A DNA stretch of 64,000 bases from Acidobacteriota bacterium (GCA_013289795.1 JABCZH010000006.1:62001-126000), one strand, 5' to 3'; shown: positions 1-8,880, numbered from the stretch's first letter. A program made the numbers and translations. Notes: generated from the sequence alone by a model not told the origin.

Positions 1-1
1 T

Positions 2-454
2 AAGATTGTTTCCGCTGCTGAAGCGGCTACGTCTCCCGATGCCGTCTTTGCGATGCCGATCTACAACAAGACCAAAGACATACTGAAGATTGCGGAAGAT
101 GTTCTGGGCGCCAAGATTGCGTTGGCCAAGAAAGACAGTGCGCAGGCAATTTCGCTGCTGACCGCTGCGGTCGGAATTCAGGACACACTCAAGTATGGCG
201 AGCCGCCGGACTGGTTCTTCCCGGTACGCGAGTCGCTGGGTGGTGTGCTCCTGATGAACGGCGACGCGGCTGGCGCCGAAAAGGTATTCCGCGCCGACCT
301 CGACCGCAATCTCCGCAATCCGCGTTCGCTTTTCGGACTGCAGCAAGCGTTGAAGGCCCAGGACCGCAACTACGATGCCGGCTTTGTCGAAACCCAGTTC
401 AAAGCCTCATGGAAGGGCGGGGTGACGGCGCTGAAGGTGGAGGATCTGGTTTAG
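2..454 (+). CDS. TPR-repeat protein, C-terminal part (5' truncated by window edge)
   Basis: The reading frame is open from base 2, and the first ATG at base 53 has no clear Shine-Dalgarno sequence, so this is read as the tail of a longer gene starting outside the window. The visible 150 residues are helical, with alanine-rich repeats of TPR type (for example the AEKVFRADLDRNLRNPRSLF stretch, a usual TPR helix pair) preceded by a PPDWFFPVRESLG segment. I recall that segment from large secreted TPR proteins. TPR domains act as protein-protein interaction scaffolds. The specific role is unknown. An independent short protein starting at base 53 is possible but less likely. Confidence 0.6.
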   Translation, partial: KIVSAAEAATSPDAVFAMPIYNKTKDILKIAEDVLGAKIALAKKDSAQAISLLTAAVGIQDTLKYGEPPDWFFPVRESLGGVLLMNGDAAGAEKVFRADLDRNLRNPRSLFGLQQALKAQDRNYDAGFVETQFKASWKGGVTALKVEDLV

Positions 455-467
455 GGCTGGCAGTGCG

Positions 468-959
468 CTACTTCTGTCGCTGACGTGTCGCATCGCTCGG
501 CAGGATGCAAGCTTGCGTGGCATCCTTCAATGCTGTGTCGAGAGCCGCACCCAGGGTCTCTAGCTCCTCCGCGCTCATGAGCTTCTGCATGCCTTCGAAG
601 AGCTGGCGCTCTTCGTTGCGGATATGTTGAACGAGTGCAGTTGCAAAAGAAGCCAGTGCCTGTTGGTCGAGGCTTCTTGACCGTGCGCGGTTGAACAGGT
701 CGCGCAGCAGGGCGTGCTCTGCGACAAGCTCCTGCACCAACGGCCGCAGTTCTGGAAACTTCGCGGCAGGGGGGAACAATTCTTCCTCCTCGGCGGAGAA
801 GTGGACCGCGATCTCCTGCTCGAAAATCTGGACGATCTCCGCCTGCCAAGGTTCGGGGTCAATTGGGCCGTTCTGAATGGCCCGATCCAGGCGCACACAC
901 AGTGCCAACGCGTGCTGATGTTGGCGTGAAAGCGGGATCAGACTCTTGTCGCGAAGCAT
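468..959 (-). CDS. Hemerythrin HHE domain protein
   Basis: This 163-residue protein is a four-helix hemerythrin-like (HHE) domain. Candidate iron ligands are regularly spaced: H14/H16, H53 with E57, H82, and H112 with E116/E117. Proteins of this fold bind a di-iron centre and O2 or NO and are often linked to oxidative or nitrosative stress or iron handling. There is no signal peptide, so it should be cytoplasmic. It lies on the same strand as the agmatine deiminase gene just upstream, about 22 bases away, and may be read through from the polyamine pair, although a functional link is not evident. The family call is firm and the physiological role is inference. Confidence 0.8.
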   Translation of the reverse strand: MLRDKSLIPLSRQHQHALALCVRLDRAIQNGPIDPEPWQAEIVQIFEQEIAVHFSAEEEELFPPAAKFPELRPLVQELVAEHALLRDLFNRARSRSLDQQALASFATALVQHIRNEERQLFEGMQKLMSAEELETLGAALDTALKDATQACILPSDATRQRQK

Positions 960-981
960 CTGTTGGCATTCTATCGGTTCT

Positions 982-2019
982 TCACACCCCGGGCTGCTGC
1001 TGGGTCATGCAGTGCATCGCGCCAAAGCCCCAGATCAGATCACCCGAATAGATTCCCACGACTTCGCGGTCTGGAAACAAGTCGGCGAGAATGTGGAGCG
1101 CGACGCGGTCATTGGGATCGTTGAAGACAGGCACGAGCACCAGCCCATTCGCGATGTAGAAATTTCCATAGCTGGCGGGAAGCCGGCGGCCTTCAAACAC
1201 GACTGGGGCGGGCATGGGAAGCTCGACGATCGAGAGCGATCGGTCGTCTTGATTCGTGGCCTCGCGCAGACGGCGGATATTCTCGCGCAACGGCTCGTAA
1301 TTCGGGTCAGCAGGATCGGACTCAACGGCTGTCACCACGGTATCCGGGGAGACGAAGCGCGTGATGTCGTCAACGTGGCCGTGGGTATCGTCGCCGGCGA
1401 TGCCCGAACCCAGCCAGATCACTTTCCTGATTCCCAAATGATCGGCGAACAGTCTCTCGTAGTCTTTGCGCCTCATGGCCGGGTTGCGTTGTTGCACCTT
1501 GCTAAGCAGGCATTCCTCCGTGGTCAACAGCGTGCCATGGCCGTTGACGTCAATCGATCCGCCTTCGAGGACGACTCTTTGTTTTCCGAACATGGGGCGG
1601 AGTTCGGAGGCCTTGGCGGCTTTCGCAATAAGACTGCCGATCTTTTCGTCGTGCTTCCAATTCGGATACTTCGCCCAGGCGTTGAAGCGCCACTTAATGG
1701 CAGAGAGCTTTCCTGCGTCCGTCACAAAGGTGCAGCCAGAGTCGCGGGTCCAGACGCGGTCGGTGGGCCAGCGATGAAAGTGAATGTTGTCACTGAGTGC
1801 GTTGGCCAGGGTTAGAGTCTTGCGAGCGCGCTTTTCGGAGGCCGCATCATTAACGATCAGTTCCACCCGCTCATGACGCGCGAGGTGACGGATGATTTCC
1901 GCGTACACCCAGGGAATCGGCTCGAACTTACCCGGCCAGTCGTCTTTGTAATGCGGCCAAGCCAGCCATGTGGCGTCGTGAGGCTCCCATTCGGCGGGCA
2001 TTCGCAAGTTGTGGGCCAT
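982..2019 (-). CDS. aguA: Agmatine deiminase (agmatine to N-carbamoylputrescine)
   Basis: The 345-residue length fits the agmatine deiminase / PAD_porph family, in which a cysteine hydrolyses the guanidino group of agmatine to N-carbamoylputrescine and ammonia. The N-terminal MPAEWEPHDATWLAWP, the VLEGGSIDVNG segment, the catalytic-His region GDDTHGHVDD and the C-terminal Cys (about C337, in GAMHCM) are all present. The gene starts two bases after the stop of the amidase gene, so the two are co-transcribed and probably translationally coupled. The next pathway step is therefore encoded by the adjacent gene. A peptidyl-arginine deiminase is the main alternative, but size and context argue for agmatine. 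Confidence 0.9.
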   Translation of the reverse strand: MAHNLRMPAEWEPHDATWLAWPHYKDDWPGKFEPIPWVYAEIIRHLARHERVELIVNDAASEKRARKTLTLANALSDNIHFHRWPTDRVWTRDSGCTFVTDAGKLSAIKWRFNAWAKYPNWKHDEKIGSLIAKAAKASELRPMFGKQRVVLEGGSIDVNGHGTLLTTEECLLSKVQQRNPAMRRKDYERLFADHLGIRKVIWLGSGIAGDDTHGHVDDITRFVSPDTVVTAVESDPADPNYEPLRENIRRLREATNQDDRSLSIVELPMPAPVVFEGRRLPASYGNFYIANGLVLVPVFNDPNDRVALHILADLFPDREVVGIYSGDLIWGFGAMHCMTQQQPGV

Positions 2020-2021
2020 GA

Positions 2022-2930
2022 TTAATCGATCAACCGACTGGTAATGGGAGCGTAGCTGTCAATGCGGCGGTCGCGCAGAAACGGCCAGTTGCGGCGAATA
2101 TCTTCGAGGGCGCGAATGTCCACTTCGCCGAGGAGAATTTCTTCCTTATCATGCGAGGCCTCGGCAATCACCCGCCCGAACGGATCGCACAGAAACGATC
2201 CACCCCAGAATTCAAGGCCAGCGCCCGGAGCCGATTTTCCCCGGATGTCCCCGGTTTCAAACCCAACGCGATTCACGACCGCCACATACACGCCATTGGC
2301 AATCGCGTGCGCGCGCTGTATGGTGCGCCAGGCGTCGTGCTGGGCGTGGCCGAACTCCGCTTTTTCCGCAGGATGCCATCCGATCGCGGTCGGATAGAAG
2401 AGTACATGCGCTCCTTGCAACGCGGTCAGGCGCGCGCCTTCCGGATACCACTGGTCCCAGCAGACGAGAGTTCCCACCCGGCCAACTCCGGTATCGAAGG
2501 CGCGAAAGCCGAGGTCCCCAGGCGTGAAATAGAATTTCTCGTAGTAAAGAGGATCGTCGGGAATGTGCATCTTGCGATACAGACCGAGAACTGCGCCGTC
2601 CTTGTCAAAAATCACTGCCGTGTTGTGATAGACCCCTGCGGCCCGCTTCTCGAAGAGTGAGGCGATCAACACGATCCCCAATTGCTTAGCCACCGTTGAG
2701 AGCTTGGCCGTGCTCGGCCCCGGTATGGGCTCGGCCAAATCGAACAGCGCAGCGTCTTCTCGCTGGCAGAAGTATTGCGTTTGAAAAAGCTCCGGCAAGC
2801 AGACGATCTGCGCCCCTTGGGCGGCGGCGTGGCGCACGCGTTCAATCGCGCGTTGCAGATTCTGGTCTGGATCGGCCGTCGTCGACATCTGAATCAGTCC
2901 AACCCGAAACTTGTCCGGCGGCGAGTCCAT
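2022..2930 (-). CDS. aguB: N-carbamoylputrescine amidase
   Basis: This is a carbon-nitrogen hydrolase (nitrilase superfamily) that would convert N-carbamoylputrescine to putrescine, CO2 and ammonia. With the start at the ATG ending at base 2930 it is 302 residues, normal for AguB. An upstream in-frame ATG at 3068 would add 46 residues without family resemblance and would run into the divergent gene. The catalytic Glu-Lys-Cys triad is visible as E47 (CLPELFQ), K120 (LYRKMHIP) and C157 (CWDQWYPE). It is the first gene of the reverse-strand pair with agmatine deiminase, and 124 bases separate it from the divergent deoxyhypusine-synthase-like gene. That gap should hold both promoters. Confidence 0.9.
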   Translation of the reverse strand: MDSPPDKFRVGLIQMSTTADPDQNLQRAIERVRHAAAQGAQIVCLPELFQTQYFCQREDAALFDLAEPIPGPSTAKLSTVAKQLGIVLIASLFEKRAAGVYHNTAVIFDKDGAVLGLYRKMHIPDDPLYYEKFYFTPGDLGFRAFDTGVGRVGTLVCWDQWYPEGARLTALQGAHVLFYPTAIGWHPAEKAEFGHAQHDAWRTIQRAHAIANGVYVAVVNRVGFETGDIRGKSAPGAGLEFWGGSFLCDPFGRVIAEASHDKEEILLGEVDIRALEDIRRNWPFLRDRRIDSYAPITSRLID

Positions 2931-3054
2931 AGATTCACACCAGTGAGGAAATAGAATACCAGCTTCGAGTTCATGATTCTCAGCGCGCGTGGTAGCAGCC
3001 GGTCGCTGGCTTCTAGTAGAGTAGTACTTCGCAGACAACTGGGGAGACGCCAGC

Positions 3055-4164
3055 ATGAAACATGGCAATCACGACGGCAGCGGTATCGATCGCAAGCTTC
3101 ACAACCCGGTCGAAGACCGGCTGACCCCGCTGCAACCGCTCGATTTGACCAAAGTGCGATCGATTGATGGCCTGGTGCGCGCCATGGCCAAGACCGCGTT
3201 TACTGGCAGGCAAATGGGCGAAGCCGCTGACGTACTGGAAGCCATGGCCCGCGATGAAGAGTGTTTCGTCGTTATGACCCTGGCCGGCGCCATGACGGTT
3301 GCCAAGCAAGGACTCATCATCACGGAACTGATCGACCGCGGCATCGTGAATGCCATCGTTTCAACCGGCGCGCTGATGGCGCACGGTCTGGTGGAAGCCA
3401 CCGGCCGCGCTCACTTTCGTTACAACCCCGAAGTGAGCGATACCGAGCTCTACGAGCAGGGCTACAACCGGGTTTACGACACACTCGAACCGGAGACCAA
3501 CCTCGACGAAGTCGAAGAAGTCATGTCTGAAGTGTTGGAGGGTTGGGACCATGCCGACGTGATGTGCTCGTACAAGCTGAACCATGCCATCGGCGCATAT
3601 TTGGCGAAGCACGCCAAAGACCAGCGTGGCATTCTGAAGTCAGCTTATGAAAAAGGTGTTCCGGTTTTCGTTCCGGCTTTTACTGATTCCGAACTGGGCC
3701 TGGATGTGGCCTTGAACAATCGTCTGCGCGAATCGACCGGACGCCACAAAATCAGATTTGATCCCTTCGAGGACTTGGAGCACTTTGCCGCCACTCTCTT
3801 GCGGCAAACCCGCCTGGGAATCTTCACCATCGGAGGGGGCGTGCCACGCAACTGGTCGCAACAGTTCGGGCCATTCATTGAGCTGCGCCATCGCCGCATG
3901 GGTGAGAATGTTCCGCTGAAGCGTTATCACTATGGAGTGCGCATTTGCCCCGAGCCGGTGTACTGGGGAGGACTGTCGGGAAGCCCCTATAGCGAGGCCA
4001 TTTCATGGGGCAAGTTCGTGCCTCCTGCTGAAGGTGGGAAGTTCGGAGAAGTCTTTGTAGATGCCACGGTTGGGCTTCCGATCATTGTTGCCGCGGTGCT
4101 GGAACGGCTGGGCAAGGACAAGTCGGCGTCTAAGAAGAAAGAGAAGGCGGCGGCCCGGAAATAA
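3055..4164 (+). CDS. Deoxyhypusine-synthase-like protein, putative homospermidine or related polyamine synthase
   Basis: The 369-residue protein belongs to the deoxyhypusine synthase fold. In eukaryotes and archaea this enzyme transfers the aminobutyl group of spermidine to a lysine of eIF5A. Bacteria lack eIF5A, and some bacterial homologues are proposed to make homospermidine or other polyamines by transfer to a free amine. The NAD-binding core (TLAGAMTVAKQGLI, STGALMAHGL) is intact. The active-site lysine is retained as K320 in SEAISWGKF, equivalent to the EAVSWGKI lysine of human DHS. A GGGGAG Shine-Dalgarno-like tract (CTGGGGAGACG) sits about nine bases before the ATG. The gene is divergent from the putrescine-forming pair and convergent with arginine decarboxylase, which supports a polyamine role. 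The exact product is not known. Confidence 0.8.
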   Translation: MKHGNHDGSGIDRKLHNPVEDRLTPLQPLDLTKVRSIDGLVRAMAKTAFTGRQMGEAADVLEAMARDEECFVVMTLAGAMTVAKQGLIITELIDRGIVNAIVSTGALMAHGLVEATGRAHFRYNPEVSDTELYEQGYNRVYDTLEPETNLDEVEEVMSEVLEGWDHADVMCSYKLNHAIGAYLAKHAKDQRGILKSAYEKGVPVFVPAFTDSELGLDVALNNRLRESTGRHKIRFDPFEDLEHFAATLLRQTRLGIFTIGGGVPRNWSQQFGPFIELRHRRMGENVPLKRYHYGVRICPEPVYWGGLSGSPYSEAISWGKFVPPAEGGKFGEVFVDATVGLPIIVAAVLERLGKDKSASKKKEKAAARK

Positions 4165-4174
4165 GCGAATCCAG

Positions 4175-4732
4175 CTAATCGAAGATCAGCACCGCCGACG
4201 CGATCACCGTAGTCCACAGCCCGCGCTTATCGCCCACCGCGGACTGAGTGACATTCGCCGTCCGCACGATCTTATTCGAGATGCGGTAGATTTCCTTCTT
4301 CTCGTCCCAGGAGCGATCGGGATCGAACTCCACGTTCAGTGTAGTCGCCAGCATCTCGGCTGCGAGTTCCTCGGCGTAGTCGCCAGCGGCGTTGTCTGTT
4401 TCCCCGAATGAATGATGCTCGCTCAAGTAACCGTAAGTGTTTCGGTCCGCGGGAATAGCTACACCGATACTTGAAGCCAGCAGGCGATGCGGTTCCCGGG
4501 TAGAATTTTCCGCCACCACAGCGAAAACTACTTCACCCGGACTCAGGTATTTAAGTCCCTGCGAGCGGGCTACGAGTTTGCAGTTTGGCGGGAAGATGGA
4601 CGAGACCCGTACCAGATTCTGGGCGGCGATCCCGGCGTCGCGCAGTGCCAGCTCGAAAGAAGTGAGGCGTTCCCGATGCTTGCCGACCCCCTTAGTAAAA
4701 AATATTCGCTTGGGGACCATATCTTTGCCCAA
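4175..4732 (-). CDS. pdaD: Pyruvoyl-dependent arginine decarboxylase
   Basis: A 185-residue protein of the PvlArgDC family, which decarboxylates arginine to agmatine. The family makes its cofactor by serinolysis. The Ser-Ser pair in [12 protein letters not shown] (S44-S45) matches the known self-cleavage site, so a small beta chain and a larger pyruvoyl-bearing alpha chain are expected. The E-N-S-T-R and G-Y-L-S-E-H-H segments are also family-like. The gene ends ten bases from the convergent deoxyhypusine-synthase-like gene, with no room for a terminator. It supplies the substrate for agmatine deiminase encoded 2.2 kb away, completing a route from arginine to putrescine without ornithine decarboxylase. 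Confidence 0.9.
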   Translation of the reverse strand: MGKDMVPKRIFFTKGVGKHRERLTSFELALRDAGIAAQNLVRVSSIFPPNCKLVARSQGLKYLSPGEVVFAVVAENSTREPHRLLASSIGVAIPADRNTYGYLSEHHSFGETDNAAGDYAEELAAEMLATTLNVEFDPDRSWDEKKEIYRISNKIVRTANVTQSAVGDKRGLWTTVIASAVLIFD

Positions 4733-4856
4733 TTCATTTTCCTCCGCTGCCGTGTGGGTTGATCGTCAAATCTAACACAGCCCGTCCCACAGGCAATATG
4801 AAAATTGGGTTACAGGGACGAAATTTTCGACGGAACCCGGAACCGGCGGATTGCGG

Positions 4857-6113
4857 CTATTGAATTACGTCGGCCGGGGTCAGTTCCGGAACGATAACCA
4901 GCAGGTCATAGCCGTAGATCATCCGTTCCATGCCGGGGTCGAGCGTACCGAGTTTCGCAAAGCGCAGCTTACGCAGATCGTACAGCGTCCATGCGCCTGG
5001 AATCTGGTTGTCAATCGCCGGTTTCAGCCAGCGATAGTCCGGATCCTCATCCATAACGAATTTATCGAGCTTGGTAGGTTGATCGTAACCCGTAAACAGC
5101 CTGTGCGTACCCTTAGCCCCCAAAACACAAATATACAGCGATGAGCTGCCTTGCCCGTCTGCCATTTCGGCGATGTAATTGCCCAAATCTCGCTGCTGTA
5201 GCGGGTTAAAGCCCTTATAGAGGTGCCAATCCCCGAACTTGACCAGCACTTTTTGTGAGCGGTCAGCGCCGCCGGCCATCTCCACGTCGAGTCGAAAGTT
5301 AGTTTTTAGAAGCTGGGCGCGTTGACTATTGGAGTCGGGTGAGCCTTGCATGTTCTTGAAATAGATTTCGTGGCTTTCCCTCAATTCGCGGAAGAGGGCA
5401 TTTGCGGTTGCATTCCCCTCACGTTGCAGTAGGGCAGTGATTTCCGCGAGTTCAGAATCCGGGACAGCGAACAAGAGCAGCTTCGAGGGATCGCCGGTCT
5501 CTTTGGCACGGGCGGCGCCCTGTTGGTCCTCGCTTTTCAGGCGGGTGATGGCGGCGGTTGCGGCCGGGCCGGGATGCGTGGCCAGAATCTGATCCAGCAG
5601 CCACCCCGCCGAGCCCACGAACTCCTGATCAAGTCCCCAAAGGTGAAAATGAGGATTGCGGGCCGCTTCTGCACAATGCGCCGCCAGATCATTTTCTTGA
5701 CGGATGTCCATGAAGGCGACACTGTTCGGGTACTGTTTCGTGAGCGCAGCCATGCGGGCCAGCCGATCGGGCTTGCCAAACGAGGACGAAACAAATTCCG
5801 CGACTTGCGGACCAACCTCGACGGCCATCGCCGATAGCCCCTGCGGGGCCATGAGGTCGCAGACTGCCGACGCGAATTGAGGAATTTCGCGGGTGATGTG
5901 GTCTTCACCAATAAGCACGTACTTCGCATTGGCGATGGAACTCTTGAGCACGGGAGCGCCGTTCCCCACAAACCGCCCGCTATCGAAGCGGAGGTCGTAA
6001 CGAACCTCACCCAATTTCTGGTCGAAAGACGGCGGCGCCGGTTCGACCGGTGTTTGCGCCCAAACCAGCCGCGTCAGTACGGTTGCAAAGAATATCAAGC
6101 GCGTGATTTTCAT
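4857..6113 (-). CDS. Secreted protein, possible erythromycin-esterase/ChaN-like fold
   Basis: The 418-residue product starts with a typical Sec signal peptide ending near WAQ (about residue 20). After that, a YVLIGEDHITREIPQF segment resembles the conserved GE-H motif at the start of the erythromycin-esterase/TraB/ChaN-like superfamily, and WGLDQEFVGS and LVKFGDWHLYKG could carry further conserved acidic and histidine residues. Members of that superfamily include putative hydrolases and haem-binding proteins. The function here is unknown and the family link is tentative. A periplasmic location is expected. The preceding 124 bases to the arginine decarboxylase gene carry no other gene. Confidence 0.55.
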   Translation of the reverse strand: MKITRLIFFATVLTRLVWAQTPVEPAPPSFDQKLGEVRYDLRFDSGRFVGNGAPVLKSSIANAKYVLIGEDHITREIPQFASAVCDLMAPQGLSAMAVEVGPQVAEFVSSSFGKPDRLARMAALTKQYPNSVAFMDIRQENDLAAHCAEAARNPHFHLWGLDQEFVGSAGWLLDQILATHPGPAATAAITRLKSEDQQGAARAKETGDPSKLLLFAVPDSELAEITALLQREGNATANALFRELRESHEIYFKNMQGSPDSNSQRAQLLKTNFRLDVEMAGGADRSQKVLVKFGDWHLYKGFNPLQQRDLGNYIAEMADGQGSSSLYICVLGAKGTHRLFTGYDQPTKLDKFVMDEDPDYRWLKPAIDNQIPGAWTLYDLRKLRFAKLGTLDPGMERMIYGYDLLVIVPELTPADVIQ

Positions 6114-6207
6114 TCGAATTCGCCAAGATCAGGCAACAGCAGATACGCCCCTTAGACTGACTTGGTTCCACGAAAATTCAACCACGCAAAAGCCGCCGGC
6201 CAAGCAA

Positions 6208-6558
6208 CTATTTCGTGGCGGCGACCGAACTGACGGTGATCGTGTCGCCGTCAACCGTGCCCTTCACCGTAGCTTTTTGAGCGCCCAGCTTGGCCAGCGC
6301 CTCCAGCGTTGCCGGATTGCTGCTGTCCAGGGTGTAAACCTTGTCTCCTACCAACAGGGCATACTTCGATCCCTTGTTCACACAGGTTCGCAAGCAAGCC
6401 GCCGGGTCGCCTTCCATCATATGCGTGGCCCCACACATGGCGTCGGTGACCGTGCCAGTAAAAGTCTGGGCCTTGGCCGCGAAGGCGGCGGTCGTGAGCA
6501 GCAGGGTCAGTAAGAGCGTTGCCGATGAAAGCTTGATGTTCCTGAAACTGGATCGCAT
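6208..6558 (-). CDS. Small secreted conserved hypothetical protein
   Basis: About 116 residues with a Sec signal peptide (hydrophobic run LLLTLLLTTAAFA) and a mature domain of about 85 residues. The start is placed at the ATG ending at base 6558 because AAGGAG lies 11 bases before it. An in-frame GTG four codons upstream overlaps that Shine-Dalgarno and is less likely. The mature part opens with FTGTVTDAMCGATHM and contains two further cysteines in AACLRTCVNKG, followed by a beta-rich stretch (YALLVGDKVYTLD). I recall similar short proteins from acidobacterial genomes, but no function is known. The cysteines and the secreted location suggest disulfide bonding or metal or haem contact. Confidence 0.7.
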   Translation of the reverse strand: MRSSFRNIKLSSATLLLTLLLTTAAFAAKAQTFTGTVTDAMCGATHMMEGDPAACLRTCVNKGSKYALLVGDKVYTLDSSNPATLEALAKLGAQKATVKGTVDGDTITVSSVAATK

Positions 6559-6655
6559 GAATCTAGTCACTCCTTGGAAGTTTGCGGTTTCGAAACAAGC
6601 CTACCAAACCCCGAGGTGGAAGTTGTAAAAACTTGAGTTGTTGATCCGTGACACT

Positions 6656-7978
6656 TCAGCTTTTGGGGTCGAAGCGCAGGGTCACGTCCACCGTCTTGTC
6701 TTTGGGATTGACGGACTCATGGATGGTGATATTCCACTCGCCCAGTTTCTTGTCCGCCTGCTCGGCGAATTGCTGGGGATAATCCGAGTTGTAGGTATCG
6801 CCGGCGCGCAGCGCCCAGGCCGTTTGCATCCGTGCGGTGGTTGGTGAATCGAGTCCGTGGATGTCGAGGTCACCCATGGTGTACACATCGCCCTCAGTGA
6901 TAGTCAAGCCGTACTTGACGGAGAGTGACTTGTCATCCACATCGCGTTGGGCTTTGATCGCCGCCGCCATGTAGCCGCGCGTGCCATAAAGATGTCGCAG
7001 CGCTGCCAGGTCGTCCTCCAATTCGATCACGTTGACCGGTTCGCCGATTTGCGCGCGAATTACCTTCTGCAGCGCATCCGTGGGAACGACCTTGTTCCCG
7101 GAGATCGCAAGCTCAGCCAGTTTGTACTGCGATCCAGGTTCGGGCCGGAAGGTCACATCAACCGTCGTCTCTTCGGGATCGCTCTTGATCACGCTGGCCT
7201 CGGGGTCGCCGAGCGTTGCGTTCAAGTACCCGTGCTGGAGGTAGAACCGCAGGAAACTCTTTTCAGCTTCCGTGCGAATTCCGTCGCGAGAGTATTCCTT
7301 TCCGCTAAGCCCCTTGGCCGCATGCTGTAGCAACGGGAGCAAGCTCGGATCAGCCCCCTGGAACGTCACATCACGAATCGTGATGGGGCGGCCGGCGACG
7401 GTGAAGTCGAACGCTTCGGTTGGGCCGCCTTCACCCGCCCGCAGGTAGTCGGCGCGGCCTGCCACTTTTGCTTCGATCAACATGGCTTGCAGCGCCAACG
7501 AGACCTGGTCGACGAGGTCTCCTCGGATGGGCAGCTCGCCGTGAAAGAGCGGAACGCGCGCATGCAGTTCTTCCGCCAGCTTGCGATCTGAAAACCAGAC
7601 GAGATTTTCAAATCGTGCGGGTACGAAGTTGGGCGCATCTTTTACGTGGAACTCGCCCTTCGTGCCTTTGGCGGAGTAGTCGAAGCTGAAGGCCACGTCG
7701 CTGAAGGCCCCGCTATCGCCCAACACCCGGACCCCGCCTCTGAAATCCTCCTCATGCACGGTTTGGCCGATCTGCAAGCCGGTGGCGGCGGCGATATCTT
7801 CCGGTTTGTAGCGCTCACTTCCAGTGACTTTGAGACTGATGAGCTGATAAGCGGAGGCCGGAAGATCCTTAGGAGCGGGTTTGGCAGTTTGGGCAAGAAC
7901 GGTGCTACTAAAGAGAACGGCGCAAGCGCAGCAAGCAATACCGCGAAGGTTCGCGAGAGAAAGCATCTTCGCGATCAC
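6656..7978 (-). CDS. Periplasmic POTRA-repeat protein lacking a beta-barrel
   Basis: A 440-residue secreted protein (signal peptide to about residue 30) made of BamA/TamA-type POTRA repeats. They begin near residues 45 (YQLISLKVTGSERY), 198 (ITIRDVTFQGADPS), 285 (YKLAELAISGNKVVP) and 362 (YTMGDLDIHGLDSP), each followed by the usual helix-helix-strand pattern. POTRA repeats bind unfolded outer-membrane proteins or partner complexes. The protein ends after the last repeat with VDVTLRFDP, so the C-terminal 16-strand barrel of Omp85 proteins is absent. The GTG start overlaps the stop of the LysR gene (GTGA), which indicates coupling; an ATG lies four codons later. Confidence 0.7.
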   Translation of the reverse strand: MIAKMLSLANLRGIACCACAVLFSSTVLAQTAKPAPKDLPASAYQLISLKVTGSERYKPEDIAAATGLQIGQTVHEEDFRGGVRVLGDSGAFSDVAFSFDYSAKGTKGEFHVKDAPNFVPARFENLVWFSDRKLAEELHARVPLFHGELPIRGDLVDQVSLALQAMLIEAKVAGRADYLRAGEGGPTEAFDFTVAGRPITIRDVTFQGADPSLLPLLQHAAKGLSGKEYSRDGIRTEAEKSFLRFYLQHGYLNATLGDPEASVIKSDPEETTVDVTFRPEPGSQYKLAELAISGNKVVPTDALQKVIRAQIGEPVNVIELEDDLAALRHLYGTRGYMAAAIKAQRDVDDKSLSVKYGLTITEGDVYTMGDLDIHGLDSPTTARMQTAWALRAGDTYNSDYPQQFAEQADKKLGEWNITIHESVNPKDKTVDVTLRFDPKS

Positions 7979-8880
7979 GATTTGCCCGCCGCCGCATCCA
8001 CACCTTTGATTCTAACGGCAACATCGATAAACGCCAGGGCGGCGCGGCTCAGGGATTTGTCGGTGCGAAACACCAGTGCCAGGTCGCGGCGTATGGTGGC
8101 GTCGGAAATGGTAATCGTGGCCAGGGAATTGGCGCGCACATCCTCCAGCACGTTGGAGCGGGCGATGAAACCCACTCCGGCGCCGGCAGCCACAAAACGT
8201 TTCAGCAGTTCGCTGGAGTCGAGTTCCATGGTGTAGCGGGGCTTCAGTTTGCGCTCGAAGAACAGATTCTCCAGGGCATCGCGGGTGTGGCCGCCTTTGG
8301 GCACCACCAACGGGAACTTGGCGGCTTCGGCCACCGTGGCAGACTGCTTCTTGGCGAGCGGATGCTGCGGTGGCGCAATGATCACCAGTTCGTCGCGATG
8401 AATCAGCTTAACCGTAAGACGCGCGTCGTCCACCGGAAGCGATACCACGCCAAAGTCCACCGAGTTGTCGATCACCCACTCCAGAATCCGGGCATAGTCG
8501 GAGCGCGTGATGCTGATGTTCACATCCGGATATTGCTTCTTGAACTCCGCAAACACCTCCGGCAGAATGTGCAGGCAGGTGCCTTCGTTGGCCCCAACGA
8601 CAATCTCACCGCGCGGTACGCGCTCGGTTTCGGCGATGCCTGCCAGCATGGCCTTGCGGGACTCCAGCAACTCCTCGGAGAATTTCAGGAAGACCTTGCC
8701 GGATGCGGTGAGCGAAACTTTGCCGCCCGAGCGGTCCAGCAGCCTGGCTCCAACTTCTTCTTCCAGCAGACGAATCTGGGATGAGATTGCCGGCTGCGTG
8801 CGGAAACGCTTGTCCGCCGCCCGTGAGAAGCTCAGCAGCCGGGCCACTGAAATGAAGGTTTCGAGCTGGTCAAAGTCCAT
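7975..8880 (-). CDS. LysR-family transcriptional regulator
   Basis: 301 residues, typical for LysR-type regulators. An N-terminal winged helix-turn-helix (residues 1-60, MDFDQLETFISVARLLSFSRAA, LLEEEVGARLLDRS) is followed by a periplasmic-binding-protein-like effector domain from about residue 90. It is the first gene of a two-gene unit whose second gene, overlapping by four bases, encodes the POTRA protein. LysR proteins usually bind near their own promoter and control an adjacent gene. No clear T-N11-A operator was identified upstream, and the effector is unknown. The call is secure at family level only. Confidence 0.9.
   Translation of the reverse strand: MDFDQLETFISVARLLSFSRAADKRFRTQPAISSQIRLLEEEVGARLLDRSGGKVSLTASGKVFLKFSEELLESRKAMLAGIAETERVPRGEIVVGANEGTCLHILPEVFAEFKKQYPDVNISITRSDYARILEWVIDNSVDFGVVSLPVDDARLTVKLIHRDELVIIAPPQHPLAKKQSATVAEAAKFPLVVPKGGHTRDALENLFFERKLKPRYTMELDSSELLKRFVAAGAGVGFIARSNVLEDVRANSLATITISDATIRRDLALVFRTDKSLSRAALAFIDVAVRIKGVDAAAGKS

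Noticed and set aside
946-1815. A 289-codon forward reading frame opposite the agmatine deiminase gene
   Set aside because: It is antisense to a clear enzyme gene and has no domain of its own. Long frames on the opposite strand are expected at this base composition.
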